This document shows positions 25,342 to 34,555 of a stretch of DNA of 64,000 bases, in pieces. Both the position numbers and the translations under genes were made by a program. The stretch covers positions 1,406,773 to 1,470,772 of the forward strand of contig NZ_JABBGH010000002.1 in the NCBI RefSeq assembly GCF_012927305.1. The letters are read 5' to 3'. Below the pieces are notes generated by a model. The model saw only the letters and a list, made by a program, of their open reading frames with translations, was not told the origin of the DNA and searched no databases. Source of the stretch: Hymenobacter polaris (lineage in GTDB: Bacteria > Bacteroidota > Bacteroidia > Cytophagales > Hymenobacteraceae). Position 1 is the stretch's first letter. Each line of letters opens with the position of its first letter.

Positions 25342-25349
25342 ACCGCCTT

Positions 25350-25682
25350 ATGAAGCTGCAACTCACCCCCCAGTCTCTGCGCCTGCGCCTAGCCGCCGAA
25401 GAAGTAGCGGAGTTTGGCCGCACCGGCCAGCTAACCCAGGTGCTGCACCTAGGCCCCGGCGCGGCCCTAACCTACGCCCTGCGCCAGCTACCCGACGATG
25501 CACCGGCGGCCCTAGGCCCGCGCGCGCACTTCGCGGCCGGGATGCTCACCGTAGAAGTGCCGGCTGCCCTGGCCCGGCAGCTGGTAGCGGGCACCACCGT
25601 GAGCCTAAAAAGCGAAACTGCGGGAACGAACGGGCAGCTACTCCGTATTTTAGTAGAGCAAGACTTGGGCCCAAGCCATTAA
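25350..25682 (+). CDS. Small conserved companion of FdhD
   Basis: A 110-residue protein beginning MKLQLTPQSLRLRLAAEEVAE and containing FGRTGQLTQVLHLGPGAALTY. Proteins of this kind (probably DUF7009) are found next to molybdenum-enzyme genes in Bacteroidota, from memory. It starts 8 nt after fdhD and is probably co-transcribed. No enzymatic motif is visible. The pattern of short beta strands suggests a small binding domain; a role in cofactor handling is only inferred from position. Confidence 0.6.
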   Translation: MKLQLTPQSLRLRLAAEEVAEFGRTGQLTQVLHLGPGAALTYALRQLPDDAPAALGPRAHFAAGMLTVEVPAALARQLVAGTTVSLKSETAGTNGQLLRILVEQDLGPSH

Positions 25683-25811
25683 AAGGCCAGTTGGAAGTTT
25701 CCTGCTTTAGTGCCCACTGAATTTCGTCACGTTGCCGGCCGCTGGCGGTGGCAAAGCGCTGTGCCACCTGGCTAGTGCTTTGCGTCAGCAGCTGCTTTTT
25801 TACGCTTACGT

Positions 25812-28214
25812 ATGCCCGAAGAGCACCCCGAAAACGCGCCCCTCATGCCCGCGCCCGACACGCTGGCCAGCAAACACCGCCACCCCATTCTGGCCCAGCC
25901 GCCCGACCGCCTGCTCGACCTCCAGCTAGCGGCGCGCGAGCACATTGCCGCCGGCGTCACGGCCGTGCTGCAATCCGTTGAGTTCAACTGGGGCGAGGCG
26001 GGCGTGGCCCGCGGCACCCGCGGCCTGCTGAAGCTCAACCAGTTTGATGGCTACGACTGCTCGTCGTGCGCCTGGCCCGACCCCGATGGGCACCGCTCCA
26101 TCGCCGAGTTTTGCGAGAGCGGCGCCAAAGCCACTGCCTCCGACGCCGACGTACGCGCCTGCGGCCCTGAGGTGTTTGCGAAGTACAGCCTAGCCGAGCT
26201 GTCGCAGATGCCCGACCGCGACCTCAATAACCTGGGCCGCCTGACGCACCCGATGGTGAAGCGCCCCGGCGGCACCCACTACGAGCCCATTGCGTGGCGC
26301 GAAGCGTTTACGCTCATTGCCAATAAGCTCAACGGCCTGGCCTCGCCCGACGAGGCGGTGTTCTACACCTCAGGCAAGGTGCCTAATGAGCCGGCGTTTT
26401 TGTTCCAGCTGTTTGCGCGGCAGTTCGGCACCAACAACCTGCCCGACTGCTCCAACATGTGCCACGAGAGCACCAGCTCGGTTTTGGCCGAAACCCTAGG
26501 CCTAGGCAAGGCCTCAATAACGCTCAACGACTTCTACCTCTCGGAAGTCATTATTATCATCGGCCAGAACCCCGGCACCAACGCGCCTCGAATGCTGTCG
26601 GCGCTGCAAAAAGCTAAGCAGAACGGCGCCAAGATTATCAGCATCAACCCGCTGCCGGAAGCCGGCCTCGACCATTTCCGCCAGCCGCAGGACTTTAAAA
26701 ATCCGCTCAAGGCCATTCCGACGCTGCTGAGCGCCGGCACGCCCATTAGCGACGTGTTTCTGCAGGTGAAGCTGGGCGGCGACATTGCCGTGCTGCGCGG
26801 CATCATGAAGCACCTCTTTGAGGCCGAGAGCTACAACCCCGGCGCAGTCGTGGACCGCCCGTTCATCGAGGAGTTTACCAGTGGCTTTGCGGAGTTTGAG
26901 GAGAACATCCGCAGCACCAGCTGGGAGGAAATTGAGGAAAGCAGCGGCCTCAACCGCTTTCAGCTGCTGGAAGCTGCCAATATCATTGCTCCCAAGCAGA
27001 AAATTATTACCTGCTGGGCCATGGGCGTGACGCAGCAGAAGCAGGGCACGGAGGTTATCAAAGAAATCGTGAATTTGCAGCTCCTGAAAGGGGCCATTGG
27101 CAAGCCGGGGGCGGGCACCTGCCCGGTGCGGGGCCACTCCAATGTGCAGGGCGACCGCACGATGGGCATCTGGGAGAAGATGAAGGACGAGTTTCTGGAT
27201 GCGCTGAAGAAAGAGTTTGGCTTTGAGCCGCCCCGCGCTCACGGCTACGACGTGGTGAAGAGCCTGCGGGCCATGGTGGAAGGCAAAGTCAAGCTGTTCT
27301 TCAGCCTAGGGGGCAACCTGCTGTCCGCCGCTCCCGATACCGAGCTGATTGCCGACGGCATGCGTCAGCTGCAAACCAGCATCTTCGTGGCCACCAAGCT
27401 CAACCGCGGCCACCTGACCACCGGCGACACTAGCCTGCTGCTGCCCACCCTGGCGCACGTGGACATTGACATGCAGAAGAGCGGCCACCAAATGACTTCC
27501 TGCGAAAGCACGACAGGCGTAATCGGCCAGAACAAAGGCGTGCTGGCCCCGCTCTCCGACCAAATGCTGAGCGAGGTGGCCATTATTAGCGCCACGGCCA
27601 TTGCCACGCTCGGCGACCGGCTGAAGGGCGACTGGGTGGCCATGACCGAGAACTACGACCTTATTCGCGACCACATCAGCCGGGTGGTGCCGGGCTTTGA
27701 GGACTTTAATGAGAAGCTGCGGCAGCCGGGCGGCTACTACCTGCCCAATGGTCCCCGCGTCCGCAAGTTCAAGACGACCGATGAAAAGGCGCACTTCTCG
27801 GCAACCAAGCTGGAGCCAACCAAGCTGGAGCCTGGCCAATTGATACTGACCAGTCTGCGCGCCCACGACCAATTCAACACCACTATCTACGAGAACAACG
27901 ACCGCTATCGCGGCGTGTTTGGCGAGCGCCGGGTGCTGTTTATGCACCACGAAGACGCCCGCGAGCGCGGCCTGCAAGCCCGCGACCGGGTGAATATCAC
28001 CAGCCACTACGAGGGGCAGCAGCGCACGGCCGAGCAGTTTCTGGTGGTGCCCTACGACATCCCTAGGGGCAACGTGGGCGCCTACTTCCCCGAGATGAAC
28101 GTGCTGGTGCCGCTCTCAAGCGTGGTGCCGGTGAGCAATACGCCCACCTCCAAGCACATTGTGGTGACGGTAGCCAAAGCGCCCGCGGTGGTGCAACACG
28201 CTGAGCTAGTGTAG
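25812..28214 (+). CDS. FdhF/YdeP molybdopterin oxidoreductase, copy 1
   Basis: An 800-residue cytoplasmic molybdopterin oxidoreductase of the FdhF/YdeP group. Four N-terminal Cys may hold a [4Fe-4S] cluster: Cys83 and Cys86 (YDCSSCAWPDP), Cys101 (EFCESG) and Cys117 (RACGPE). The Mo-ligand position is Cys217 followed by His218 (SNMCHES), replacing selenocysteine-His of E. coli FDH-H. Further motifs are IIIIGQNPGTNAPRMLSAL, GAGTCPVRGHSNVQGDR and the C-terminal molydopterin-binding domain (HDQFNTTIYENNDRYRG). It forms a tandem pair with the next gene. The electron donor and true substrate are unknown; formate is a possibility only. Confidence 0.88.
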   Translation: MPEEHPENAPLMPAPDTLASKHRHPILAQPPDRLLDLQLAAREHIAAGVTAVLQSVEFNWGEAGVARGTRGLLKLNQFDGYDCSSCAWPDPDGHRSIAEFCESGAKATASDADVRACGPEVFAKYSLAELSQMPDRDLNNLGRLTHPMVKRPGGTHYEPIAWREAFTLIANKLNGLASPDEAVFYTSGKVPNEPAFLFQLFARQFGTNNLPDCSNMCHESTSSVLAETLGLGKASITLNDFYLSEVIIIIGQNPGTNAPRMLSALQKAKQNGAKIISINPLPEAGLDHFRQPQDFKNPLKAIPTLLSAGTPISDVFLQVKLGGDIAVLRGIMKHLFEAESYNPGAVVDRPFIEEFTSGFAEFEENIRSTSWEEIEESSGLNRFQLLEAANIIAPKQKIITCWAMGVTQQKQGTEVIKEIVNLQLLKGAIGKPGAGTCPVRGHSNVQGDRTMGIWEKMKDEFLDALKKEFGFEPPRAHGYDVVKSLRAMVEGKVKLFFSLGGNLLSAAPDTELIADGMRQLQTSIFVATKLNRGHLTTGDTSLLLPTLAHVDIDMQKSGHQMTSCESTTGVIGQNKGVLAPLSDQMLSEVAIISATAIATLGDRLKGDWVAMTENYDLIRDHISRVVPGFEDFNEKLRQPGGYYLPNGPRVRKFKTTDEKAHFSATKLEPTKLEPGQLILTSLRAHDQFNTTIYENNDRYRGVFGERRVLFMHHEDARERGLQARDRVNITSHYEGQQRTAEQFLVVPYDIPRGNVGAYFPEMNVLVPLSSVVPVSNTPTSKHIVVTVAKAPAVVQHAELV

Positions 28215-28533
28215 CCCACCAGTTTACCAATACCACCGAAAAGCCCCCGGCCTTGTGCCAGGGGCTTTTTTGCTGAATGGGGGGTGGTCGCCGTCGTTAG
28301 GCGCGAGCGGGGCCTAGGGGCTGTAGGAGCTGGCCTAGGGTCACTTACTCTGGGGTAATAGCTGTTGCCGTTGAGAGTTAATCAGGAGCGAGAAACAGAA
28401 ACATTAGGCAGAAAAGCGAAGTTGTACCAGCGGAAGGCCGCCGGGCGGTGAAGGCCCTAGGCAGGCACCCGCCAGCAGGCAGGAGTTGCTGAGTACTTTG
28501 CTTTTAGTTTCCCACCCTCTTTACGATATCCTC
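28215..28533. other. Intergenic region between FdhF paralogs
   Basis: About 320 nt without a gene. It holds the terminator at 28239-28271 and three CCTAGG palindromes. The remainder is likely promoter and leader for the second paralog, but no full TTTG-N19-TAnnTTTG match was found; TACTTTG near 28494 is one base short of a -7 box. Confidence 0.6.
28239..28271 (+). terminator. Intrinsic terminator
   Basis: AAAAGCCCC pairs with GGGGCTTTT, with inner pairing around CTTGTG, followed by six T residues. It lies directly after the first FdhF-like gene. Confidence 0.85.
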
Positions 28534-31086
28534 ATGGAAGAATCTCCGCAAAGCCAGCCCAGCCAGGCCGGTAAGTCTGGCCAGCAAGACGCCAGCAACA
28601 AGCCCAAGAGCGGTGAGCGCACCGACCAGGGCGCCGCGCCGGCCCCCGACCACTACTCGGCCGAAAACACCAATAAGCACGAAGCTGAGCTGCTGCCCCC
28701 GCCCGATACGCTGGGCAACAAGCACCGCTTCCCAGTGCTGGCCCAGCCCACCGAGGAGTTTACGGGCCTTAAGCTGAGCGCGCAGCAGCACATTGCGGCC
28801 GGCGTCACGGCCGTGCTCAAGTCGATGGAGTTTAACTGGGGCGAGGCGGGCGTGGGGCGCGGCACCCGCGCGCTGCTGGGCCTGAACCAGAAAGATGGCT
28901 ACGACTGCTCGTCGTGCGCCTGGCCCGACCCCGACGACCACCGCTCGGTAGCCGAGTTTTGCGAAAACGGCGCCAAAGCCACCGCTTCCGACGCCGACGA
29001 GCGCGCTTGCGGCCCCGAGGTATTCGCGAAAAACAGCCTGGCCGACTTGTCGCGCCTCACCGACCGCGACCAGAACAATCTGGGCCGCCTGACTCACCCG
29101 ATGGTGAAGCGCCCCGGCGGCACCCACTACGAGCCCATCGAGTGGCGCGATGCCTTTTATCTCATTGCCGATGAGCTGAATGCCCTAGGCTCGCCCGATG
29201 AGGCGACGTTCTACACATCGGGAAAAATCCCGAACGAGCCAGCGTTTTTGTTTCAGCTCTTTGCGCGGCAGTTCGGCACCAACAACCTGCCCGACTGCTC
29301 CAACATGTGCCACGAGAGCAGCGGCTCGGCCCTGAGCCCCACCCTGGGTCTGGGCAAAGGCTCAGTTACGCTCAACGACATTCACGAGGCCGAAGTCATC
29401 CTCATCATTGGCCAGAACCCCGGCACCAACCACCCCCGGATGCTGTCGGCGCTGCAAATTGCCAAGCGCAACGGGGCCAAAATCATCAGTATCAACCCGC
29501 TGCGCGAGGCCGGCCTCGACCACTTCCGCAACCCGCAGGACTTTATGAACCCGCTGCGGGCCCTAGGGGCGCTGCTGGGCGACGGCACCCAGATAACCGA
29601 CGTATTTCTGCAAGTGCGCGTGGATGGCGACATGGCCGCCCTGCGCGGTATTATGAAGCATTTGTTTGAGGCGGAGGACCTGAACCCCGGCCAAGTGGTG
29701 GACCACGCCTTCGTGCAGGAGTTTACCACTGGCTTTGCGGAGTTTGAGCAGAACATCCGCGCTACCAGCTGGGATGATATTGAGCAGCTGAGCGGCCTCA
29801 GCCGGGCGCAGCTGCTGGAAGCCGCCAACGTTATTGCCCACAAGCAGAAGATTATCACCTGCTGGGCCATGGGCGTGACGCAGCAGCGCCAGGGCGTGCA
29901 AACCATCAAGGAGATTGTGAACCTGCAGTTGCTGAAGGGCGCCATCGGCAAGCCGGGCGCGGGCACCTGCCCGGTGCGGGGCCACTCCAACGTGCAGGGC
30001 GACCGCACGATGGGCATTTGGGAGAAGATGCCCGAGTCATTTATCAACGGCTTGCAGAAGGAATTTGGCTTTGACCCGCCCCGCGAGCACGGCCGCGACG
30101 TGGTGGACAGCATCAAGGCCATGATACAGGGTAAAACCAAGGTGTTCTTTAGCCTGGGCGGCAACCTGCTGGCCGCCGGCCCCGATACCGAAGCCATTGC
30201 CGACGGCATGCGCAAGCAGAAGCTGACCGTGTTTGTGGCTACCAAGCTCAACCGCGGGCACCTGACCACCGGCGACACCAGCCTGCTACTGCCCACCTTC
30301 GCCCACGTGGACGTGGACATGCAGAAGAGTGGCCACCAGATGACCTCCTGCGAAAACTCGATGGGCGTGGTAAGCCAGAACAAAGGCATCTTGCAGCCCC
30401 TGCCCGGCCAGATGCTGAGTGAAGTGGCCATCTTGAGCGGTGTCGCCATTGCCACGCTTGGCGACCGGCTGAAGGGCGACTGGGTAGCCATGACCCAGAA
30501 CTACGACGTCATCCGCGATCACATCAGCCGCGTGATTCCGGGGTTTGAGGACTTTAACGAGAAGCTGCGCCACCCCGGCGGCTTCTACCTGCCCAACGGG
30601 CCTAGGGAGCGCAAGTTCACGACCGAGAACGGCAAGGCCAACTTCACCACCACCGAGCTGGAGAAGTATCCCCTGGAGCCCGACCAACTGGTGCTGATGA
30701 CCGTGCGCAGCCACGACCAGTTCAACACTACAGTGTATGACTACAACGACCGCTACCGTGGCATCCACGGCGAGCGCCGCGTGCTGTTTATGAATCCCGA
30801 GGACGTGAAAGCCCGCGGCCTGCAAGCCAAAGACCGCATCGACATCACGAGCCACTTCGAGGGGCAGCAGCGCACGGTCGAGCAGTTCCTGGTGGTACCC
30901 TACGACATTCCGAGGGGTAACGTCTGCGCCTACTTCCCCGAGGCCAACCCGCTAGTGCCGCTGTCGAGCGTGGCCAAGGTGAGCAATACACCCACTTCCA
31001 AGTACGTGGTAGTGACGGTGGCCAAGTCGAAAGTATCCGCCGCTAAAGCCCCGCAGCGGCCGGTGGCCGAGGCCGTGCCCGCCTAG
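28534..31086 (+). CDS. FdhF/YdeP molybdopterin oxidoreductase, copy 2
   Basis: An 850-residue paralog of the preceding gene, with long stretches of identical or near-identical residues and the same order of motifs. The CxxC (YDCSSCAWPDP) and Mo-ligand Cys259-His260 (SNMCHES) are conserved, as are IIGQNPGTNHPRMLSAL and GAGTCPVRGHSNVQGDR. It differs by a ~45-residue hydrophilic N-terminal extension rich in Ser, Gln, Lys and Pro. ATG 28534 is chosen; an in-frame TTG at 28486 lies in non-coding sequence. Having two copies suggests distinct substrates, expression conditions or a heteromer. The stop TAG lies in a CCTAGG. Confidence 0.88.
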   Translation: MEESPQSQPSQAGKSGQQDASNKPKSGERTDQGAAPAPDHYSAENTNKHEAELLPPPDTLGNKHRFPVLAQPTEEFTGLKLSAQQHIAAGVTAVLKSMEFNWGEAGVGRGTRALLGLNQKDGYDCSSCAWPDPDDHRSVAEFCENGAKATASDADERACGPEVFAKNSLADLSRLTDRDQNNLGRLTHPMVKRPGGTHYEPIEWRDAFYLIADELNALGSPDEATFYTSGKIPNEPAFLFQLFARQFGTNNLPDCSNMCHESSGSALSPTLGLGKGSVTLNDIHEAEVILIIGQNPGTNHPRMLSALQIAKRNGAKIISINPLREAGLDHFRNPQDFMNPLRALGALLGDGTQITDVFLQVRVDGDMAALRGIMKHLFEAEDLNPGQVVDHAFVQEFTTGFAEFEQNIRATSWDDIEQLSGLSRAQLLEAANVIAHKQKIITCWAMGVTQQRQGVQTIKEIVNLQLLKGAIGKPGAGTCPVRGHSNVQGDRTMGIWEKMPESFINGLQKEFGFDPPREHGRDVVDSIKAMIQGKTKVFFSLGGNLLAAGPDTEAIADGMRKQKLTVFVATKLNRGHLTTGDTSLLLPTFAHVDVDMQKSGHQMTSCENSMGVVSQNKGILQPLPGQMLSEVAILSGVAIATLGDRLKGDWVAMTQNYDVIRDHISRVIPGFEDFNEKLRHPGGFYLPNGPRERKFTTENGKANFTTTELEKYPLEPDQLVLMTVRSHDQFNTTVYDYNDRYRGIHGERRVLFMNPEDVKARGLQAKDRIDITSHFEGQQRTVEQFLVVPYDIPRGNVCAYFPEANPLVPLSSVAKVSNTPTSKYVVVTVAKSKVSAAKAPQRPVAEAVPA

Positions 31087-31114
31087 GCCCCTAGGTTAGT
31101 ACCGCGCTGCCCAA

Positions 31115-31156
31115 GCAAAAAGCCCCCGGCCTTTACTGGCCGGGGGCTTTTTTTGC
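31115..31156 (+). terminator. Intrinsic terminator
   Basis: GCAAAAAGCCCCCGGCC pairs with GGCCGGGGGCTTTTTTTGC around a short TTTACT loop, followed by the T-run. It ends the second FdhF-like transcript. Confidence 0.9.
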
Positions 31157-31223
31157 GCGCAATTGGGTGCTTTCTTTACCAGCCGGCCCGGTGCGCCACC
31201 AAGTCCGGCAACTCTCCGCGCCG

Positions 31224-31250
31224 CTAGCTATAGCTGTCGACTATAGCTAG
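31224..31250. promoter_or_regulatory. Operator-like inverted repeat
   Basis: Perfect 10-nt arms CTAGCTATAG (31224-31233) and CTATAGCTAG (31241-31250) around a 7-nt spacer, upstream of the antiporter gene. The size and symmetry suit a dimeric repressor or activator, but no cognate protein is known. Confidence 0.45.
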
Positions 31251-31440
31251 TACGCTTGCAACGCATTGATTAGTAAGGGATATACTGAAGTAAGTTAGCA
31301 GTAAATTTGCAAGGCTATAGCAGTTTAGCAAAATAATCTCTCTGCTTAGTTGCTTGAGATAAAGACACTTTTACCTTGCGGTGGTTTAGAAGATACTCAT
31401 AGCCGATTTCTTATTTCTTCCACTAATTCCCACCCTCCGC

Positions 31441-32844
31441 ATGGCCGAATTCTCTTTACTTGACCGCAGCCGCACTATTGCGCCGCCGGGCTACAACCGC
31501 TGGCTAGTGCCACCGGCCGCGCTGGCCATTCACCTGGCTATTGGCCAGGCCTATGCCTTTAGTGTGTTCAACAAGCCCCTAGGGTCGCTTATCAGCGGCG
31601 ACCCGGCCGCCCCGGCCCCGACTGACTGGACGCCCACGCAGATTGGTTTTACCTTTTCGATTGCCATTGTGCTGCTGGGCTTGTCGGCGGCGCTGTTTGG
31701 CAAGTGGCTCGAGCGCGTAGGTCCGCGCAAGGCCATGCTGGCCTCGGCCCTGTGCTTCGGCGGCGGCTTCCTCATTGCCTCGCTGGGCGTGAGCTTGCAC
31801 AATATCTGGCTGGTGTACTTCGGCTACGGCTTCGTAGGCGGCATTGGGCTGGGTATCGGCTACATCTCGCCGGTGAGTACGCTCATCAAGTGGTTTCCCG
31901 ACCGCAAGGGCGTGGCCACGGGTATGGCCATCATGGGCTTTGGCGGCGGCGCCATGATTGGCTCGCCGCTGGCCGTGGCCCTCATGAACCACTTCAAAGC
32001 CTCGGCGCCGCAGGGCGTGGCTCCCACGCTTATCTGCATGGGTATCATCTACTTCCTGTTTATGCAGTTTGGCGTGTGGACCATCCGGGTGCCGGCCGAT
32101 AGCTGGGCGCCCGCCGGCTACGTGCCCAACCAGGAGCACAGTGCGCTCATTACCACTGCCAACGTATCGGCCGACAACGCCATCAAAACGCCGCAGTTTT
32201 GGCTGCTGTGGGTGGTGCTGCTCACCAACGTGACGGCCGGCATCGGGGTGCTCGAAACCGCTTCGCCGCTCATTCAGGACACGTTTTCGGATAAGGCGAT
32301 GGGCGCGGGCCTGGGCGTAACCGCCGCCGCCGCCGCGGGCTTCGTGGGTTTGCTGAGTTTGTTTAACCTGCTCGGCCGCTTCTTCTGGTCGTCGGCCTCC
32401 GACAAGCTGGGCCGCAAGGTCACCTACGCTATTTACTTCGGCCTGGGTATCCTGCTCTACGCGTCCATCCCCACCCTAGGGCACAACCTGCAGCTGACGC
32501 TGTACGTGGTAGTGGCCTGCGTGATTATCAGCATGTACGGCGGCGGCTTTGCCACCGCGCCCGCCTATTTGTCCGACCTGTTTGGCAAGTACCAGGTGGG
32601 CGCCATCCACGGCCGCCTGCTCACCGCCTGGAGCACGGCCGGCGTGCTGGGACCGCTGATTGTGCACGTGCTACACGATAGCGCCAAGGAGCGGGGCCTG
32701 GCCGGCGCGGCCGCCTACCAAAACGTCTTCTACACCATGGCCGGCGTGCTGGTAGTGGGTTTGCTGGCTGACCTGGCCGTAACGGCCGTCAATGAGAAAT
32801 ACCACGAGAAAGGCCCGGTCGTCGTCGAAGCAGGCGGCCACTAA
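31441..32844 (+). CDS. OFA-family MFS antiporter
   Basis: A 467-residue, 12-helix MFS transporter of the oxalate/formate antiporter (OFA) group. The N-terminus (YNRWLVPPAALAIHLAIGQA followed by YAFSVFNKPL) is diagnostic, with the family loop KWLERVGPRKAMLASA and FPDRKGVATGMAIMGFGGGA, then the second-half signature LGRFFWSSASDKLGRKVTYA. It probably exchanges small carboxylates, for example oxalate and formate, across the inner membrane. It follows the FdhF-like pair, which suggests it feeds or relieves those oxidoreductases. A 47-residue membrane protein gene follows. Confidence 0.9.
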   Translation: MAEFSLLDRSRTIAPPGYNRWLVPPAALAIHLAIGQAYAFSVFNKPLGSLISGDPAAPAPTDWTPTQIGFTFSIAIVLLGLSAALFGKWLERVGPRKAMLASALCFGGGFLIASLGVSLHNIWLVYFGYGFVGGIGLGIGYISPVSTLIKWFPDRKGVATGMAIMGFGGGAMIGSPLAVALMNHFKASAPQGVAPTLICMGIIYFLFMQFGVWTIRVPADSWAPAGYVPNQEHSALITTANVSADNAIKTPQFWLLWVVLLTNVTAGIGVLETASPLIQDTFSDKAMGAGLGVTAAAAAGFVGLLSLFNLLGRFFWSSASDKLGRKVTYAIYFGLGILLYASIPTLGHNLQLTLYVVVACVIISMYGGGFATAPAYLSDLFGKYQVGAIHGRLLTAWSTAGVLGPLIVHVLHDSAKERGLAGAAAYQNVFYTMAGVLVVGLLADLAVTAVNEKYHEKGPVVVEAGGH

Positions 32845-32878
32845 TATAGCTTCTTACTCCTCAAAACCGTCTTGCCTT

Positions 32879-33022
32879 ATGTCTCCTAACTCCAATTATA
32901 ACACCGCTGGCGAAGCTACTTCGTCTACCGGTTCGCTGGTGCTGGCCTGGCTGGTAGTGGGTATTCCGCTGGCCTGGGGCGTTTCCCAAACCTTTATCAA
33001 AGCGCTGGCTTTGTTTAAGTAA
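32879..33022 (+). CDS. Small membrane partner of MFS antiporter
   Basis: A 47-residue protein with a hydrophilic N-terminus (MSPNSNYNTAGEATSSTGS) and one transmembrane helix (LVLAWLVVGIPLAWGVSQTF). Short single-helix subunits encoded next to OFA transporters are known as MFS transporter small subunits. It starts 34 nt after the antiporter and ends before a strong terminator, so the two are probably co-expressed. I expect it to sit beside the antiporter in the inner membrane; its effect on transport is unknown. Confidence 0.75.
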   Translation: MSPNSNYNTAGEATSSTGSLVLAWLVVGIPLAWGVSQTFIKALALFK

Positions 33023-33033
33023 GCCGACTGCTA

Positions 33034-33083
33034 ACGCAAAAAAGCCGTCTACCTCCGTTGCGGGGTAGGCGGCTTTTTTGCGT
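33034..33083 (+). terminator. Intrinsic terminator
   Basis: ACGCAAAAAAGCCG...CTACC pairs with GGTAG...CGGCTTTTTTGCGT, giving a long A/T-flanked stem that could work in both directions. Confidence 0.85.
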
Positions 33084-33161
33084 CAATACTGCTTGGCTGT
33101 CCTCGCTATCTTAGCCTCCTGGCTAGCATCAAAGGCTGCGGCCAACCAGCTAGCGCGGGCC

Positions 33162-34370
33162 CTAGGGCCGGTAGCGCCACACGGGCCAGGCCGAGCCCGC
33201 GGCGAAATGCGTTTGGCCGGGCGCCAGCTCTAGCAAGCCATCGGCGGCGAGCAGTCCGGCTAGGTCACCCGAGCCGGCGGTGGGGGCGGGGTGCGCCAGC
33301 AGGCGGCCGTCGGGCGCGGGCGCCAGGCGCACGGCTAGGAAATACGTGAGCGCGGGCTGAAAATCAACGGGTTCGGTGAGGGCCGCGTAGGCCAGCGGCG
33401 CGGGCGCGGCGCCCTGCGCCTGGGCTAGCCAGCCGCGCACGTAGCGGTAGTAAGCGGCGAAGGTGGCCACCGGGTTGCCGGGCAAGGCAAACACCACCGC
33501 CCCGCCCGGCTGCTGCCCAAACCACAGCGGCTGCCCCGGCCGCTGCGCCACGCGGTGGAAGTGCTCCGTTACGCCCAGCTCGCGCAGCGCCTGGGGCAGA
33601 AAGTCGGCCTTGCCCTTGCTCACGCCGCCGCTCAGCAGCAGCGCGTCGAAGCCGGCCAGCAGTGCTGGCAAGCGCTCCTTTAGCGAAGCCAGGTCATCGG
33701 GCAAGTGCAAAGCTTCTACCTCGGCGCCGTCAAGCAGCAAGGCGGCGTGCAGCATGGCCGCGTTCGAGCTGCGAATCTGGTGGGGGAGGGGCTGGGCCGC
33801 CACGGGCACAATCTCGTCGCCGGTGCTGATGACGGCCAGGCGCGGGCGGCGCGCTACGGCCAGGGTGGTGGCGCCTACGGTGGCAGCCACGGCTATTTCG
33901 GCGGGCGTGAGGCGCAGGCCGCTGGCCAGCAGTAGGTTGCCGGCGGCCTGGTCGCTGCCCTGGCGGTGCACGTTGTGCCCTAGGCGGGGCGGCGGCACGC
34001 GCACGGTGGCGTGGCGCGCGGGGGCGTCGGCCAGCGTCAGGTCTTCGTAGCGCACCACCGTGTCGGCGCCGGGCGGCAGGGCGGCGCCGGTCATTATTTC
34101 GATGGCGGCCCTAGGGTCGGCCAGCGGCTGGGGCACGTCGCCGGCCAGCTGGGTGCGCTCAATGGCAAACTCCGTTTGGCCGGCTTGCAGAGCGTCGAAG
34201 CGCAGGGCCAGGCCGTCCATCGTGACGCGGTGGTAGGGCGGGAAGTCGCGGTCGGCCACTACTTGCTGGCGCAGCACCCGGCCCACGGCGGCGGCCAGCG
34301 GCACGGGTTCGGACGGCAGCGGCTGGGCGGTGGCCAGAATGCGCTGGTAGGCTTCTTCGACGGAAAGCAT
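33162..34370 (-). CDS. moeA: Molybdopterin molybdotransferase
   Basis: A 402-residue MoeA-type enzyme that inserts molybdate into adenylylated molybdopterin to form molybdenum cofactor. Family segments: LPLPSEPV near the start, then DRDFPPYHRVTMDGLALR (~37-54), ADTVVRYEDLTLADAP, and IVPVAAQPLPHQIRSSNAAM. The domain III signature appears as LLSGGVSKGKADFLPQAL, followed by VVFALPGNPVATFAAYYRYV. It is on the opposite strand to its neighbours but in the same molybdenum region as fdhD, the FdhF pair and the mobA fusion, supporting a shared function. Confidence 0.93.
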   Translation of the reverse strand: MLSVEEAYQRILATAQPLPSEPVPLAAAVGRVLRQQVVADRDFPPYHRVTMDGLALRFDALQAGQTEFAIERTQLAGDVPQPLADPRAAIEIMTGAALPPGADTVVRYEDLTLADAPARHATVRVPPPRLGHNVHRQGSDQAAGNLLLASGLRLTPAEIAVAATVGATTLAVARRPRLAVISTGDEIVPVAAQPLPHQIRSSNAAMLHAALLLDGAEVEALHLPDDLASLKERLPALLAGFDALLLSGGVSKGKADFLPQALRELGVTEHFHRVAQRPGQPLWFGQQPGGAVVFALPGNPVATFAAYYRYVRGWLAQAQGAAPAPLAYAALTEPVDFQPALTYFLAVRLAPAPDGRLLAHPAPTAGSGDLAGLLAADGLLELAPGQTHFAAGSAWPVWRYRP

Positions 34371-34390
34371 GGGGTAGCGTAAATAGAGCT

Positions 34391-34508
34391 AACTAGTATT
34401 AGTAAAATAAAAAGAACGTCATGCTGAGCCTGCCGAAGCATCTCTACCGCGCAAGTAGTGTTCGGTAGAGATGCTTCGGCAGGCTCAGCATGACGTTCTT
34501 TTCTAGTT
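34391..34508. repeat. REP-like palindrome, family 1
   Basis: Arms at 34410-34448 and 34463-34502 are inverted copies of the sequence AAAAGAACGTCATGCTGAGC and what follows, around a short loop; weaker outer arms (AACTAG / CTAGTT) extend the symmetry. It lies between the divergent moeA and mobA-fusion genes. Confidence 0.85.
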
Positions 34509-34555
34509 AGATGTTAACCCCAAAGCTAATTTTCCAGCTGATTGTTATGCTACCC

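Larger units (their letters stand above)
31087..31440. other. Intergenic region before the OFA antiporter
   Basis: About 350 nt without a gene. It holds the terminator at 31115-31156, an operator-like inverted repeat at 31224-31250, and a possible -7 element TAAATTTG at 31302-31309. AT content rises towards the antiporter start, as expected for a promoter region. Confidence 0.6.

Noticed and set aside
26460..29310. Possible selenocysteine in the FdhF-like enzymes
   Set aside because: The Mo-ligand position is an ordinary TGC Cys in both copies, with no in-frame TGA or selenocysteine insertion hairpin.
29382..30491. A 369-codon minus-strand open frame within the second FdhF-like gene
   Set aside because: The plus strand encodes all expected molybdopterin motifs; a similar shadow occurs in the first copy because the two share sequence.
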